Shown here: in pieces, positions 23,142 through 33,000 of the stretch | Position numbering within the stretch: position 1 is the first letter of the stretch | Layout of the letters: every line of letters starts with the position of its first letter | Assembly (NCBI GenBank): GCA_002382665.1 | Contig: DFZA01000016.1 | Coordinates: forward strand, 1-64,000 | Reading direction: 5' to 3' | Origin: Peptococcaceae bacterium UBA4068 | GTDB lineage: Bacteria > Bacillota > Dehalobacteriia > UBA4068 | Length of the DNA stretch: 64,000 nt | Notes under the pieces: model-generated | What the model was told of the DNA's origin: nothing | What the model saw: the letters and a program-made list of their open reading frames with translations, nothing else | Databases searched by the model: none | Position numbers and translations under genes: made by a program

Positions 23142-24314
23142 ATGGAAAACCAATTTTTACTGTTACCGGGACCGACACAAATACCAAATAGGGTGCTACA
23201 GGCTGCCAATCAACCGATGATTAGCCATCGCAGCGGTACCTTTAAAGATATATTTGGCCAAGTTACCGAAAATGCCAAACGCATTTTTTGTACGAAAAAT
23301 GATTTATTAATATTGACTTGCTCTGGGACGGCAGGGCTTGAGGCCTCGGTTGTCAATTTTCTTAATAGCGGTGATAAAGTAATAGTTGCATCCACCGGTA
23401 ACTTTGGACGCCGCTATAGAGACATTGCCGAAGCTCACGGTATGGATATTGATTATATCGAATTCCCTATGGGCAAGGCTGTTGATCCTGCGGTTATTGC
23501 CGAAAAACTTGCGGCTGATACCGAGCAAAAAATCAAAGCAATTATCATCCAGCAGCACGAGACTTCTACCGGTGTCTATAATCCGCTCGATAAGATTTCG
23601 GCAGCTCGCGGTAATCATCCGGCCCTGTTGCTGGTTGACGCCGTCAGTGGCTTAGGCGCATGCCCGCTTAAAACTGATGAATGGGGATTGGATGTTGTAG
23701 TTACTTCCTCGCAAAAAGCATTGATGGTACCGCCAGGTCTTTGCCTTGTTACCGTCAGCCAGCGTGCTTGGGCGGCGGCTGCCAACAATCATAATCATAA
23801 ATTTTATTTAGATTTATCAAAGGCCAAAAAATATGCGGATGATAGACAGACACCTTTTACTCCGGCTGTCTCACTCGTTTATGCTTTAGACGAGGCAGTC
23901 AATATGCTTAACGAGCAGGGAATAGATAATGTTATTGCGGAGCATTATTTTCGCAGAGACGCCATCAGGGCATCAATTAAAGCATTGGGATTGAAACCTG
24001 TTGCAGACGATCAGGTTGCAGGCGGCGCAGTAACCGCAGTATATTGTCCGGAGGGAATTACTGCTGCGGAAATAACAGGCATTATGCGTGAAAAATATGA
24101 TACGGTTATCGCCGGCGGTATGGGCGATATTAAGAAGACCAGCTTCCGTATAGCCCATCTCGGATTCGTCCGCGATATGGACTTAATTGCCGCTATTGGG
24201 GCTTTGGAATTAGCGCTTTACGAGCTTGGGTATAAATTCGAACTTGGCACCGGCGTTGGCGCCTGCCAAAAAGTTATTATCGAAAAACGCAAAGTTTTTA
24301 CAGACCGTGATTAG
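23142..24314 (+). CDS. class V aminotransferase (alanine/serine-glyoxylate or pyruvate type)
   Basis: A 390-residue PLP enzyme of the SgaA/PucG/AGXT group. LLLPGPTQIPNRVLQA at the start is characteristic, SGTAGLEASV is the phosphate-binding turn, QQHETSTGVYNPL and LLVDAVSGLGACP hold the PLP-pyridine Asp, and SSQKALMVPPG carries the Schiff-base lysine K192. These enzymes move amino groups between alanine or serine and glyoxylate or pyruvate; some form the hydrogenase/serine-cycle aminotransferases of anaerobes. No serA-type partner is adjacent, so the substrate is open. GGGAG precedes the ATG. Confidence 0.92.
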   Translation: MENQFLLLPGPTQIPNRVLQAANQPMISHRSGTFKDIFGQVTENAKRIFCTKNDLLILTCSGTAGLEASVVNFLNSGDKVIVASTGNFGRRYRDIAEAHGMDIDYIEFPMGKAVDPAVIAEKLAADTEQKIKAIIIQQHETSTGVYNPLDKISAARGNHPALLLVDAVSGLGACPLKTDEWGLDVVVTSSQKALMVPPGLCLVTVSQRAWAAAANNHNHKFYLDLSKAKKYADDRQTPFTPAVSLVYALDEAVNMLNEQGIDNVIAEHYFRRDAIRASIKALGLKPVADDQVAGGAVTAVYCPEGITAAEITGIMREKYDTVIAGGMGDIKKTSFRIAHLGFVRDMDLIAAIGALELALYELGYKFELGTGVGACQKVIIEKRKVFTDRD

Positions 24315-24317
24315 AAA

Positions 24318-24350
24318 CAAAACGGCCGGAAATCCGGCCGTTTTGTTTTA
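24318..24350. terminator. bidirectional terminator between the aminotransferase and serS
   Basis: AAAACGGCCGGA pairs perfectly with TCCGGCCGTTTT with a 2-nt loop; T-rich on the plus strand and usable for convergent serS. Confidence 0.9.
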
Positions 24351-25613
24351 TTTTATTACTTCACATCCCATATAAGGGATCAGTACTTTTGGTACTTTGA
24401 CACTGCCGTCGGCTTGTTGATAATTTTCCAAAATTGCCGCAACAGTACGGCCAATCGCAACGCCGGAACCGTTTAAGGTATGCAGATATTCCGGTTTACT
24501 GCCTTGTTCTCTGCGGAAACGGATATTGGCACGGCGCGCCTGAAAATCTTCAAAATTGGAACAGGAGGAAATTTCCCGATAACCACCGGCTCCGGCCATC
24601 CAGACTTCAAGGTCATAAGTCTTTGCAGAAGAGAAGCCAAGATCGCCTGTAGACAAGCAAACAACGCGGTAGGGAAGTTCCAATTGCTGCAAGACATGTT
24701 CGGCATCGGCTGTCAGTTTTTCGAGTTCCTGATAGCTATTTTCAGGAAATACAAATTTAACCAGTTCAACTTTATTAAATTGGTGTTGGCGAATCAAACC
24801 GCGAGTATCGCGTCCGGCGGCGCCGGCTTCGGCGCGGAAACATGCCGAATAAGCTACGAAATAGATAGGCAGGTCAGAGGCATCCAAGACTTCGCCGCCA
24901 AATAGATTGGTCAGCGGTACTTCAGCCGTAGGAATCAGATAATAATCCGTGCCTTCGATATGAAACATATCTTCTTTGAATTTTGGCAATTGCCCCGTAC
25001 CCCTCATACTGGTGCTGTTTACCATAAAGGGCGGAAATATCTCTGTATAACCACGTGAAGTATGCTCATTCAGATAAAAGTTAACTAACGCTCTTTCTAA
25101 TCTTGCGCCGTATTTCTTATAAACAGTGAAGCGGGCGCCGGAAATTTTACTGCCGCGGACAAAATCAAGAATATCAAGGTTTTCACCGATATCCCAGTGA
25201 TTTAGCGGCTGAAAATCAAATTGCGGAATTTCGCCCCAGCGGCGGATTTCAACATTAGCGCTGTCATCAATGCCGATAGGCACTTCTTTATTGGGAATAT
25301 TGGGGATCGCCAGCAGGCTTTCTTCCAATGATGTTTCAACCTGACGCAGCCGTTCATCGAGAGCAGCAATCGTATCGCCAAGATTACGCATCTCTTCCAT
25401 AATATCCGAAGCGTCCTGATTAGCTTGTTTCATTTTACCGATTTGTTTGGAAACTGTATTGCGTTTTGCTTTCATTTCTTCAACGCGTGCGAGAATCTCT
25501 CTGCGTTCTTTTTCAAAAGCAAGAAAACTGTCAAGTGAAATTTTGCCGCCGCGAGAAGCCAAGGCATCTATAATCACATGAGGATTCGCCCGGACAAATT
25601 TTAAGTCCAGCAT
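24348..25613 (-). CDS. serS: seryl-tRNA synthetase
   Basis: A 421-residue class II synthetase charging tRNA-Ser. The N-terminal coiled-coil arm (about residues 27-105) recognises the long variable arm. Motif 2 is FRAEAGAAGRDTRGLIRQHQFNKVELVKF. The TAEVPLTNL substrate loop and motif 3 (LNGSGVAIGRTVAAILENYQ) are intact. Two tRNA-Ser genes lie just upstream on the opposite strand, divergent from serS. The 5' leader is too short (about 40 nt) for a T-box. Confidence 0.98.
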   Translation of the reverse strand: MLDLKFVRANPHVIIDALASRGGKISLDSFLAFEKERREILARVEEMKAKRNTVSKQIGKMKQANQDASDIMEEMRNLGDTIAALDERLRQVETSLEESLLAIPNIPNKEVPIGIDDSANVEIRRWGEIPQFDFQPLNHWDIGENLDILDFVRGSKISGARFTVYKKYGARLERALVNFYLNEHTSRGYTEIFPPFMVNSTSMRGTGQLPKFKEDMFHIEGTDYYLIPTAEVPLTNLFGGEVLDASDLPIYFVAYSACFRAEAGAAGRDTRGLIRQHQFNKVELVKFVFPENSYQELEKLTADAEHVLQQLELPYRVVCLSTGDLGFSSAKTYDLEVWMAGAGGYREISSCSNFEDFQARRANIRFRREQGSKPEYLHTLNGSGVAIGRTVAAILENYQQADGSVKVPKVLIPYMGCEVIK

Positions 25614-25652
25614 AAAAACACCTCCGTATAATAATAATTTCTCAATTATTTT

Positions 25653-25681
25653 ATGATAATATAGTTTTAGTCGATATTCAA
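25653..25681 (-). promoter_or_regulatory. promoter of serS
   Basis: Reading the minus strand, TTGAAT (25676-25681) and TATCAT (25653-25658), 17-bp spacing. Confidence 0.65.
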
Positions 25682-25721
25682 TAATAATTCATAGCTAATT
25701 AAAAAAAAACTGCCAATTTCA

Positions 25722-25750
25722 TTGACAGAAGCGCTTTGATTTGCTATTAT
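25722..25750 (+). promoter_or_regulatory. promoter of the tRNA-Ser/Ser/Arg cluster
   Basis: TTGACA at 25722-25727 and TATTAT at 25745-25750, 17-bp spacing, 27 bp before the first tRNA. Confidence 0.8.
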
Positions 25751-25777
25751 ATGCATTGTAGCTCAAGCCACTTTAGT

Positions 25778-25867
25778 GGAGGGGTGTCCGAGCGGTTGAA
25801 GGTGACGGTCTTGAAAACCGTTGAGCCTGAAAGGGTTCCGTGGGTTCGAATCCCACCCCCTCCGCCA
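25778..25867 (+). tRNA. tRNA-Ser (anticodon TGA)
   Basis: A 90-nt class II tRNA. Acceptor GGAGGGG/CCCCTCC, anticodon stem with loop containing TGA, long variable arm, T loop TTCGAAT, discriminator G and encoded CCA. Confidence 0.96.
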
Positions 25868-25885
25868 GTACCGTTTGAGTAATTT

Positions 25886-25980
25886 GGAGAGTTGGCCGAG
25901 TCGGTCGAAGGCGCTCGCCTGCTAAGCGAGTATACGGGCCAAAACCTGTATCGAGGGTTCGAATCCCTTGCTCTCCGCCA
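25886..25980 (+). tRNA. tRNA-Ser (anticodon GCT)
   Basis: A 95-nt class II tRNA. Acceptor GGAGAGT/GCTCTCC, anticodon stem CTCGC/GCGAG with loop CTGCTAA giving GCT, long variable arm, encoded CCA. Confidence 0.96.
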
Positions 25981-26032
25981 TTTCTGGTATAGGTGATGCG
26001 TTCGGTTTTATAGATCACTTCTACCAGAAATG
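25979..26032 (+). repeat. hairpin between tRNA genes
   Basis: ATTTCTGGTA and TACCAGAAAT (10 bp) close a 54-nt spacer. An inner pairing of TAGGTGAT with ATCACTT extends it. It could be a processing signal in the tRNA precursor; there is no T run to make it a terminator. Confidence 0.5.
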
Positions 26033-26037
26033 CATAT

Positions 26038-26114
26038 GCGCTGTTAGCTCAGCTGGATAGAGCGTCTGGCTACGGACCAGAAGGTCAGGGGTTCGAATCC
26101 CTTACAGCGCGCCA
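26038..26114 (+). tRNA. tRNA-Arg (anticodon ACG)
   Basis: A 77-nt tRNA. Acceptor GCGCTGT/ACAGCGC, anticodon stem with loop CTACGGA giving ACG (read as ICG after deamination), T loop TTCGAAT, encoded CCA. Confidence 0.96.
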
Positions 26115-26150
26115 AAAAAGAGATGCCATATGGCTCTCTTTTTTATTTTT
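26114..26150 (+). terminator. terminator of the tRNA cluster
   Basis: AAAAAGAGA pairs with TCTCTTTTT, with GCC/GGC closing an ATAT loop, followed by T-rich sequence. Confidence 0.8.
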
Positions 26151-26230
26151 TCTTCATTGTGCTGGTAATAATATTTAATTTATATTATAATAAAGCCAAT
26201 ATTTTTGATAATGTTCTGGAGGAAACAATC

Positions 26231-26977
26231 ATGCAAAAAAGGCTCTTGATACTATTTCTAGCTGTGATGATGGTAATATCTTTTTCTGCCTGTGGTGACA
26301 AAAAAGATACTGCTGCCAATGATACTGCTGCCAATGATACTGCTAAACAGACTACTGAGAAAAAAGATGCTTTTACGGATTTACCATCAGGCGATTATGC
26401 ACGTTTGATGCACAGTGAAAATTTTTATATGACATATACCATGTATGCAATGGGTATGGATTTTGAGGGTTCCCAGGCAGTTTCTGGTGACATATTAGCT
26501 TCAAAAGTCAATGTTGATAACAAGGTACTGTTCACCATCATAGATAATGATAAAATGTATGATATCAATGCTGATACCAATACCTATACGGTTACACAAT
26601 TAAATATAGATGAGCTTTCGACTTATAAAACAGATTACAAAAATATGACTTATGTTAAAAGCGGCTCTGGCGCTATTGCTTCTTTGGTTTCAGCGGGAGT
26701 TGGTTCTATCAACTACCATTACGACGAATATCATATTAAAGTTGATTTGACCAATAAGAATAAAGAAGATGCAGATGCGTTAAAGAAAGCCGGCATCAAT
26801 GATGACAGCAACGTGACTATTCGATATTATCTCAAAGATGACGACAGCCTTTATGCCATAAGTTGTACTGTCGCGAATATTGAAACAGTTATGGTAGTAC
26901 ATGAATTGACCGATCAGGTGCCAAACGACATGTTAAAAATCCCTGACGGTTATACCGATGTCAGCGCCATTGAATAA
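26231..26977 (+). CDS. putative lipoprotein of unknown function
   Basis: A 248-residue secreted lipoprotein. The signal peptide MQKRLLILFLAVMMVISFSAC ends in a lipobox whose Cys (residue 21) would be lipidated. A linker with a 15-bp DNA repeat encoding DTAAN units follows, then a beta-rich domain (MYDINADTNTYTVTQLNID, HIKVDLTNKNKEDAD, TIRYYLKDDDSLYAISCTVANIETVMVVHEL) of the kind seen in small LolA/LppX-like or PepSY-free lipoproteins. I do not recognise a named family. The ATG at 26231 follows TGGAGGAAAC; an earlier in-frame start lacks a site and would cover the tRNA terminator. Confidence 0.8.
   Translation: MQKRLLILFLAVMMVISFSACGDKKDTAANDTAANDTAKQTTEKKDAFTDLPSGDYARLMHSENFYMTYTMYAMGMDFEGSQAVSGDILASKVNVDNKVLFTIIDNDKMYDINADTNTYTVTQLNIDELSTYKTDYKNMTYVKSGSGAIASLVSAGVGSINYHYDEYHIKVDLTNKNKEDADALKKAGINDDSNVTIRYYLKDDDSLYAISCTVANIETVMVVHELTDQVPNDMLKIPDGYTDVSAIE
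26306..26344 (+). repeat. 15-bp tandem repeat inside the lipoprotein gene
   Basis: GATACTGCTGCCAAT occurs 2.6 times in a row, encoding DTAAN-DTAAN-DTA. In-frame units could vary by slippage. Confidence 0.85.
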
Positions 26978-26997
26978 ATTAAGTAGAACGTAATAAT

Positions 26998-27030
26998 AAA
27001 AAGGATCGCCTTAAGGCGATCCTTTTTATT
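26998..27030. terminator. bidirectional terminator between the lipoprotein and SLH genes
   Basis: AAAAAGGATCGCC pairs with GGCGATCCTTTTT; convergent genes on both sides. Confidence 0.9.
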
Positions 27031-27043
27031 ACTAATTTGGCAA

Positions 27044-30000
27044 TTACTTAGAACAATTTTCTATAAACCTCTGCAAAATTGCTGCGACCTGGCAGCGTTG
27101 GCTGTTGCCGATGGGATCAAGGTTATTGCCACTACCGTTGATCAAACCTTCCGCATTAGCCCATTGCATAGCTGCTTTTGCCCAGGAACTGATAGATTCG
27201 GCATCGTTATAATTACCGATATCAGCCGTTGCGGAGACGTCGTATCCCTTGTGTTTTGCATAATTCATAAGAATAGTGGCTGTTTGTTCACGTGTGATTA
27301 AATCGTTGGTGCCAAACAGACCGTTACCGTAACCGCTAACGATGCCATTGGTAGCGGCCCAAGCCACAGCAGTTGTATACCATTTGCTACTTTCAACATC
27401 TGTAAACGAATTTCCGCTGACGGATGGTTCACCTTCAATGCGCCACAGGACCGTAACCAGCATAGCGCGGGTCATGGTTGCCTCAGGCGAGAAGTTTGTA
27501 TCACTGGTTCCGCAGAAAAGGTTATTTGCGTAAACGAACGACACGCTGTCAAAATACCACATATCGCTGTTCACGTCCGTAAAGGGCAGGGAACCGATGA
27601 TATATTTGGAAAAGTGGTCTGTTTCAAATACTACGGATTTTGTGGCAGCATCGTATTTGCCTGTAACAGGTTCAAGAACTCCCGCGTCGTTAAGATACCA
27701 AACAACCACAGCGTCTGGATCTTCGTTAGGACCAAGCGAATACGGCACGCTGACCTCAACATTGCCGGAGCCGAAGTCCGATACGACTTTGTTGCCTACG
27801 GTCAACGTCAGGTCGATTACCGGCCTGCCGTTAATCAACGCCTGTTGATCAGCAGTGAGTTTTGTAGTATCAACCATCGACGCTTCAAGAGTCACATCAC
27901 CATTACCCACATTACCGATGGCGGCAATTGCCGCGGCGTCAAAGGTAACAGAGCCGGCTGGCAATGAAATCTGGAGTCCGTCAATGCTGTCTGCGGAGTC
28001 TTGTAGGACGTTAAATGCATCGGATGGAATAACAGCAGCCGTTACATCATCAAGCGAGGACAAATCAAAACTGATGATACCGTTGTCACTACTGCCGGAA
28101 ATTAGCTCTGCCAAAGCGTCGCTGTCGAGATCCAAATCGGCTATTCCGTCATTAACGGTAACGGAAATATCAATACTGTTCTGATTGCCGGATACAGGTA
28201 TGGTTATTTGCTCTGAACCGCCACCACCACCGCCGCCATCGCCGTCGCCGTCGCTACCGCTCAAAACAAAGTTTACGCTGACTGTAACGTCAGTGGCCGG
28301 CATGGTAAATGTATATGTCAGGGTAGAGGATGAAACTACCTCGTTCAAGGTACCGTTGTCAAGTGTCAGCGTAGAAAGCTTATGACCGCTGTTGGGCTTT
28401 ACGGTAAGAGTCACGGTATCACCCGCCGCTGCAATCTCGGATGATGCGGTCACACCGTCGGGTAAGCTAATATTATAAACGTTGTAATATATGTCTGTGT
28501 CTGTCAGGCTAAACTGTTGCGTCAGGTTAATTATCGTTGCTGAATATACACCATCGTTTTCCTCAACGGAAACACTGGCGTCGTCATTCACCGCGTCCTG
28601 TAGCAAATCTTCCAGACGATCAATATCAGTGCCGTAGCCGTCGCAAGGCGTAAAGGTCATCATAACCGTACCGCCGTTGCGGACGCTTTCCGATGTGAGG
28701 TCACGAATACCGTCATCAGTAGGAAGTAACGGCGTTACATAAGTGATAGCGGATATGCCCATATCCGAATCATCGGGCAGTGTGACATCATTTGTTGCCA
28801 AATCAGTGAAGTAAGCCCTGACAGTAATGTTTTGCTTCAGTGGATCAATACTGTAGGTAGGATCAACAATAACATTGCTGTCATTATCAGTTAACTCTTC
28901 ATTCTCATCGGTTGTCAAGTCACCTTCGGTAACAGTCCAGTAATCAACCATAAATCCATCTTCCGGTGTGGCGGAGAATATCAAAGTGCTGCCACCGGCC
29001 TGTAGATTACCGCTGTCAAAGCTCATATCATCGGCTGTTGCTTCCAGAGTACTGCCGGAATCACCAATTGGTAGGAAGTATACGCAGTAGTTGCTTGCAG
29101 CCTTTAAATATGCAACAGCGTCAATATCGCCGTCAATATCATCGATAGTGTATGTTTTCTGCGTGGAATATGTATTGGAGCCGTTGACCTTCCATTGTTC
29201 CATCATGCTGCCGCTGTTTACACTAACGGTGAGGATAATAGATTCGCCGTCATAGACGGTCAGCGTATCAGGCATTAGAGTATTTTCATCATCAACAAGA
29301 TCGCCATAGATGTCGTAGAGCGTATAATGCATCGTCCCGCGATCTGCGGCGCTAACCACTGCAGTAACGTTGTATTCCGTATTTTGTGTAAATACAGCGG
29401 TTACGTCGGTAGCGCTGCCTAGCTCTTTAATAGTCAGCGTTTTCGTGCTGTTTGCTACATCTTCGTTATTTTTAACCCAGTGGTCAAATACGTAGCCGCG
29501 ATCAGCATGGGCAGTGAAGGTGACAGAAGAACCGCCTTCTACCGCGGTAAGTTCATCACCGGATGCTGATGCACCGTCAATGGCAACGGCAATAGAGCCA
29601 TTTTCAGCGGCAGTTGTTACAGCATAGCTGTTGCGGACAGTATCCAGCGACACAACAGTATTCTTGATGATGTGAAATGCATGGCTTTGATTATCTGCAG
29701 TCACGGTATCATCTACTGTGAAGTATGCGCCTGCTGCGGCTTGATATCCAACCTTGGGAGTTACGGTAATCTCGGTATCCCCTGGCACGGTACTGCCGCT
29801 GTTGATCTTCATCTTAATCGGATCGGTTGATAAATCACCGTCATCATCATACATGTAATATGCTTCAATGTTACCGTTCAGAGTAAGGCTGTAGGAGTCA
29901 CGCTCAAAACGTGCAAATACTGTCATAGAAGTTGTGCCGACACCAATTGTCAGGGTATTGGAGCCGTCAGCGTTGGTGACGCCATTATATGTGGTGGTAA

Positions 30001-33000
30001 TGAATCCGGCAAGGGTTTGCCATTTACTGAAATGATAACCTGTAACCGGAAATGCGTTGAACGAATATTCTGCGCCGTAACTGACATACGCGCCGGAGGT
30101 AAAATAATCGTCTGAACAAGTAACAGAACCGCCTGCAGTCGGCTGAGCTACAGTAAACAATCTGATTTCAGCCGGTTTAAATGTTACCGTTACGGTAACT
30201 GTCTGGGCCTGTGTTTTTAATGTGTAGGTACTGCCGCCAACTTGAGTATCTGTAGAGCCGTTGTTAAATAATGCTGTCCAGGTGTCAATCTGGTAACCGG
30301 CTTCCGGTGTCGCATACAATAGGACGTTTGTTTCGGAAGAGTAGTCAGCATAGGTCTGAGAGGCGTTGCTGATGCCTACTTTACCGACAGTCCTCGAACC
30401 GGACTGATCGGTATAATCAGCGGCTACAGCAGTCAGTCTGTAAGTTGCTCCGATGATCGTATAGATTCCCGGAACGTAAGTGATGCTGTAATTATTGTAG
30501 AGACCAGCAGGGGTTTCGCTGCTGCTACACGCTGTAACTGTATAATTACCGGGAAGAGTAGTATTCTTGAGTGTTGCCGGGCCGCCTGCGGAATTAGTTG
30601 CCGTATAGGAAAGTTTAAGTGCGGCAAGCTCTACGTCACTGAGGTCTGAGCTGACAATAACCGGGGGATTTTCCTCAACTGCAGAAGTGCTGACATTTCC
30701 TTTATCCTCAACGGATATGGTGATGGTCTTTTTATAAATGGTGAAATCCTGTGTTGCCACAACATCTCCGTTGACTACAGCCTGCATGGTATAGCTGCCT
30801 ACATATGGTGTGGCGCTGCCTGCGGTAAATGCGGTGCTGTCGTCAGATCCGCTGCTAACCAGCCTGTAGGTTACATTGTTTACAGGAGTTGATTGAATGT
30901 TGTCATCAATATCTTTAGCAATCGAAACAAGTGACGGATAGATATTGTCGCTATAGTCAAAACCTGTGACAGAGTTGCCACCATTGGAAGATGAGGAGAG
31001 AGTCAGCCGGTAGGCCGATCCGTCACCTACGATTACCAGAACACCTGTCGCTAATTCTTTATCTTTAAACACCCTGCTGCCGCTATAATAGGCGGTAACG
31101 GTGTAGACGCCGTCAGGTAAACTGGCTATAGACATAGAGGCAGTAGAATAATATTTATCCGCCCCGTCAAAGCTATCTGTGGTATTTGAGGTGGACAGCG
31201 CAACTGTCTCGCTGTAGTTATAGTCGGTTCCTGTAATCGTGAATGTGACGTTGCCGGTAGGCGCCGCAGAATGGTTAATGTTTGCTGAGTGCAGCTCTAT
31301 GTTGGTCGTCAAACCATCAAGAATAGTTCCACCGGAAGCTGGTATAACATTTTCAGCAGCTGTCAGTGTGCCGGTGGGGGTGCGTTTTGAGTAAACAGTG
31401 GAGATTGCATCAGAGTAAGCTGAGATATAATAGTTTGTAGCTGTACTTTCGTCATAATAGATGGCGTTGACGCGGCAGCGGTAGGTAATGTTATCGGCAA
31501 TTCCGGCATTAGAGATAGTAAATTCATCATTAGTTTTGCCGGAGATATTTGTCCAACTGCCATCAATCAGCTTTTGCCATTGATATGACAGACCATTATA
31601 GCTGTCTGGATTATCCACGCTTAAAGTAACGGTGCTGTCAGCATCAGGATATATTGGCAGTTGTCCGTTAACTAATCCACTAATGTTAATTGCCGGATAA
31701 CCGACCTCTGTCTTGGTACGGCAGCTCATCGGCTCACTGTAGATACTCTTTTTCGGAGTAGTGGCTCTGACTGTCTGTATCTGATATGTATATTCTGTAT
31801 AGGGGCTGAGGCCATCGTCAGTATAACTAAAGTAGTAGGTACCGGTATCGCTGTCATAATCAGTAGCAGCGGTAAAGGGAACAAAATCTAATGCGTAACT
31901 TCCTGTGCCATCAGGAAAATCGTAATAACGGTAAATCTGAAAACCTGATACATTTTTGTCATAGCTCCAGGTGAGAGTTATGGAATGATCATCAGTCGTG
32001 GATACATCTTGCTCAAAATCATTGGGAAGCATCGGCGGTTTCTGCACATCACTGACTATATAACTTACTACAGGGAAAGAATTACCGCCATTAGTGTATT
32101 TGTAACAGAAAATCCGCCAGTTCATACCGTAACTGTATGGCTGGGCCTCAATCGGCATGTTCTGCATTTCGCCTGAGAATGAACTTCCATCTGTAGAGAT
32201 GAGAACCAATCCGGCGCCAACCTCAGCGCCGGCAATGACGCCGACTTTAAAACCGCCGGCACCTGCCCCGGCTTTTGCCTCAACTGCGGCTGTAACAGTG
32301 AAAGCGTTGCGGGTTTCGGTGGACATGGCAATCTCCTGAGTGATGCCTGATCCGCCTTCAACACTGCTAAAACCTACGGCAGCAGGAGCACCATTTGTAT
32401 ATTCTGCGATGACATTATAACCATCGGTACCGGAGGGATAAGTAGAGGGATCACCAACGTCATGAGTCAAAACATTGTCAGCAACTGACGGCAGTACACT
32501 GTAATCTTTGGCGATTGATTCATACTCATTGAGAGACATCAACCTTTTTGATGCTTCATGAGGGATATTTACTGTGGTAAGTACCTTCTTATAGACGCCG
32601 CTGCCATTCGGCACATATGTTTCATATTGATATATCTCCATTGGTATGGAGTAGAGTGCAATCATATCTTCTCCTGCAGCAGCGCTATATGTGATGGTCT
32701 GCTCCAGCGTACACGTTTGTTCCATTTCCCAGGTAAAACCGGCAGTGATTTGCGCTTCCGCCTCGACTGATGCCACCTTTACTCCGAAAACTTCGATATC
32801 CTGCTCATATGAAACATACGCGCCCAAAGTTATTGTGGCTGACACGTTGGCCCCGATACCGCCGCCGCTGGTGCTCGAATAACTGGTAGTGGATTCAGAA
32901 TAGCTGCCGGAAAGGTCATCCCGGCCAAGCAGATCGGAAAAATACGGAGGCGACGCCAAAACTGCCAACACTTGCGGATCAGTATATGTATAGTAGTGAG

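Noticed and set aside
25614..25777. Possible T-box leader for serS
   Set aside because: The distance from the predicted promoter to the start codon is about 40 nt, too short for a T-box, and no specifier or T-box motif is visible.
25773..26018. Open reading frame on the minus strand across the tRNA-Ser genes
   Set aside because: It reads through the antisense of two tRNAs and gives a well-known type of spurious protein (GIRTLDTGFGPYTRLAGERLRPTR). The tRNA folds are certain.
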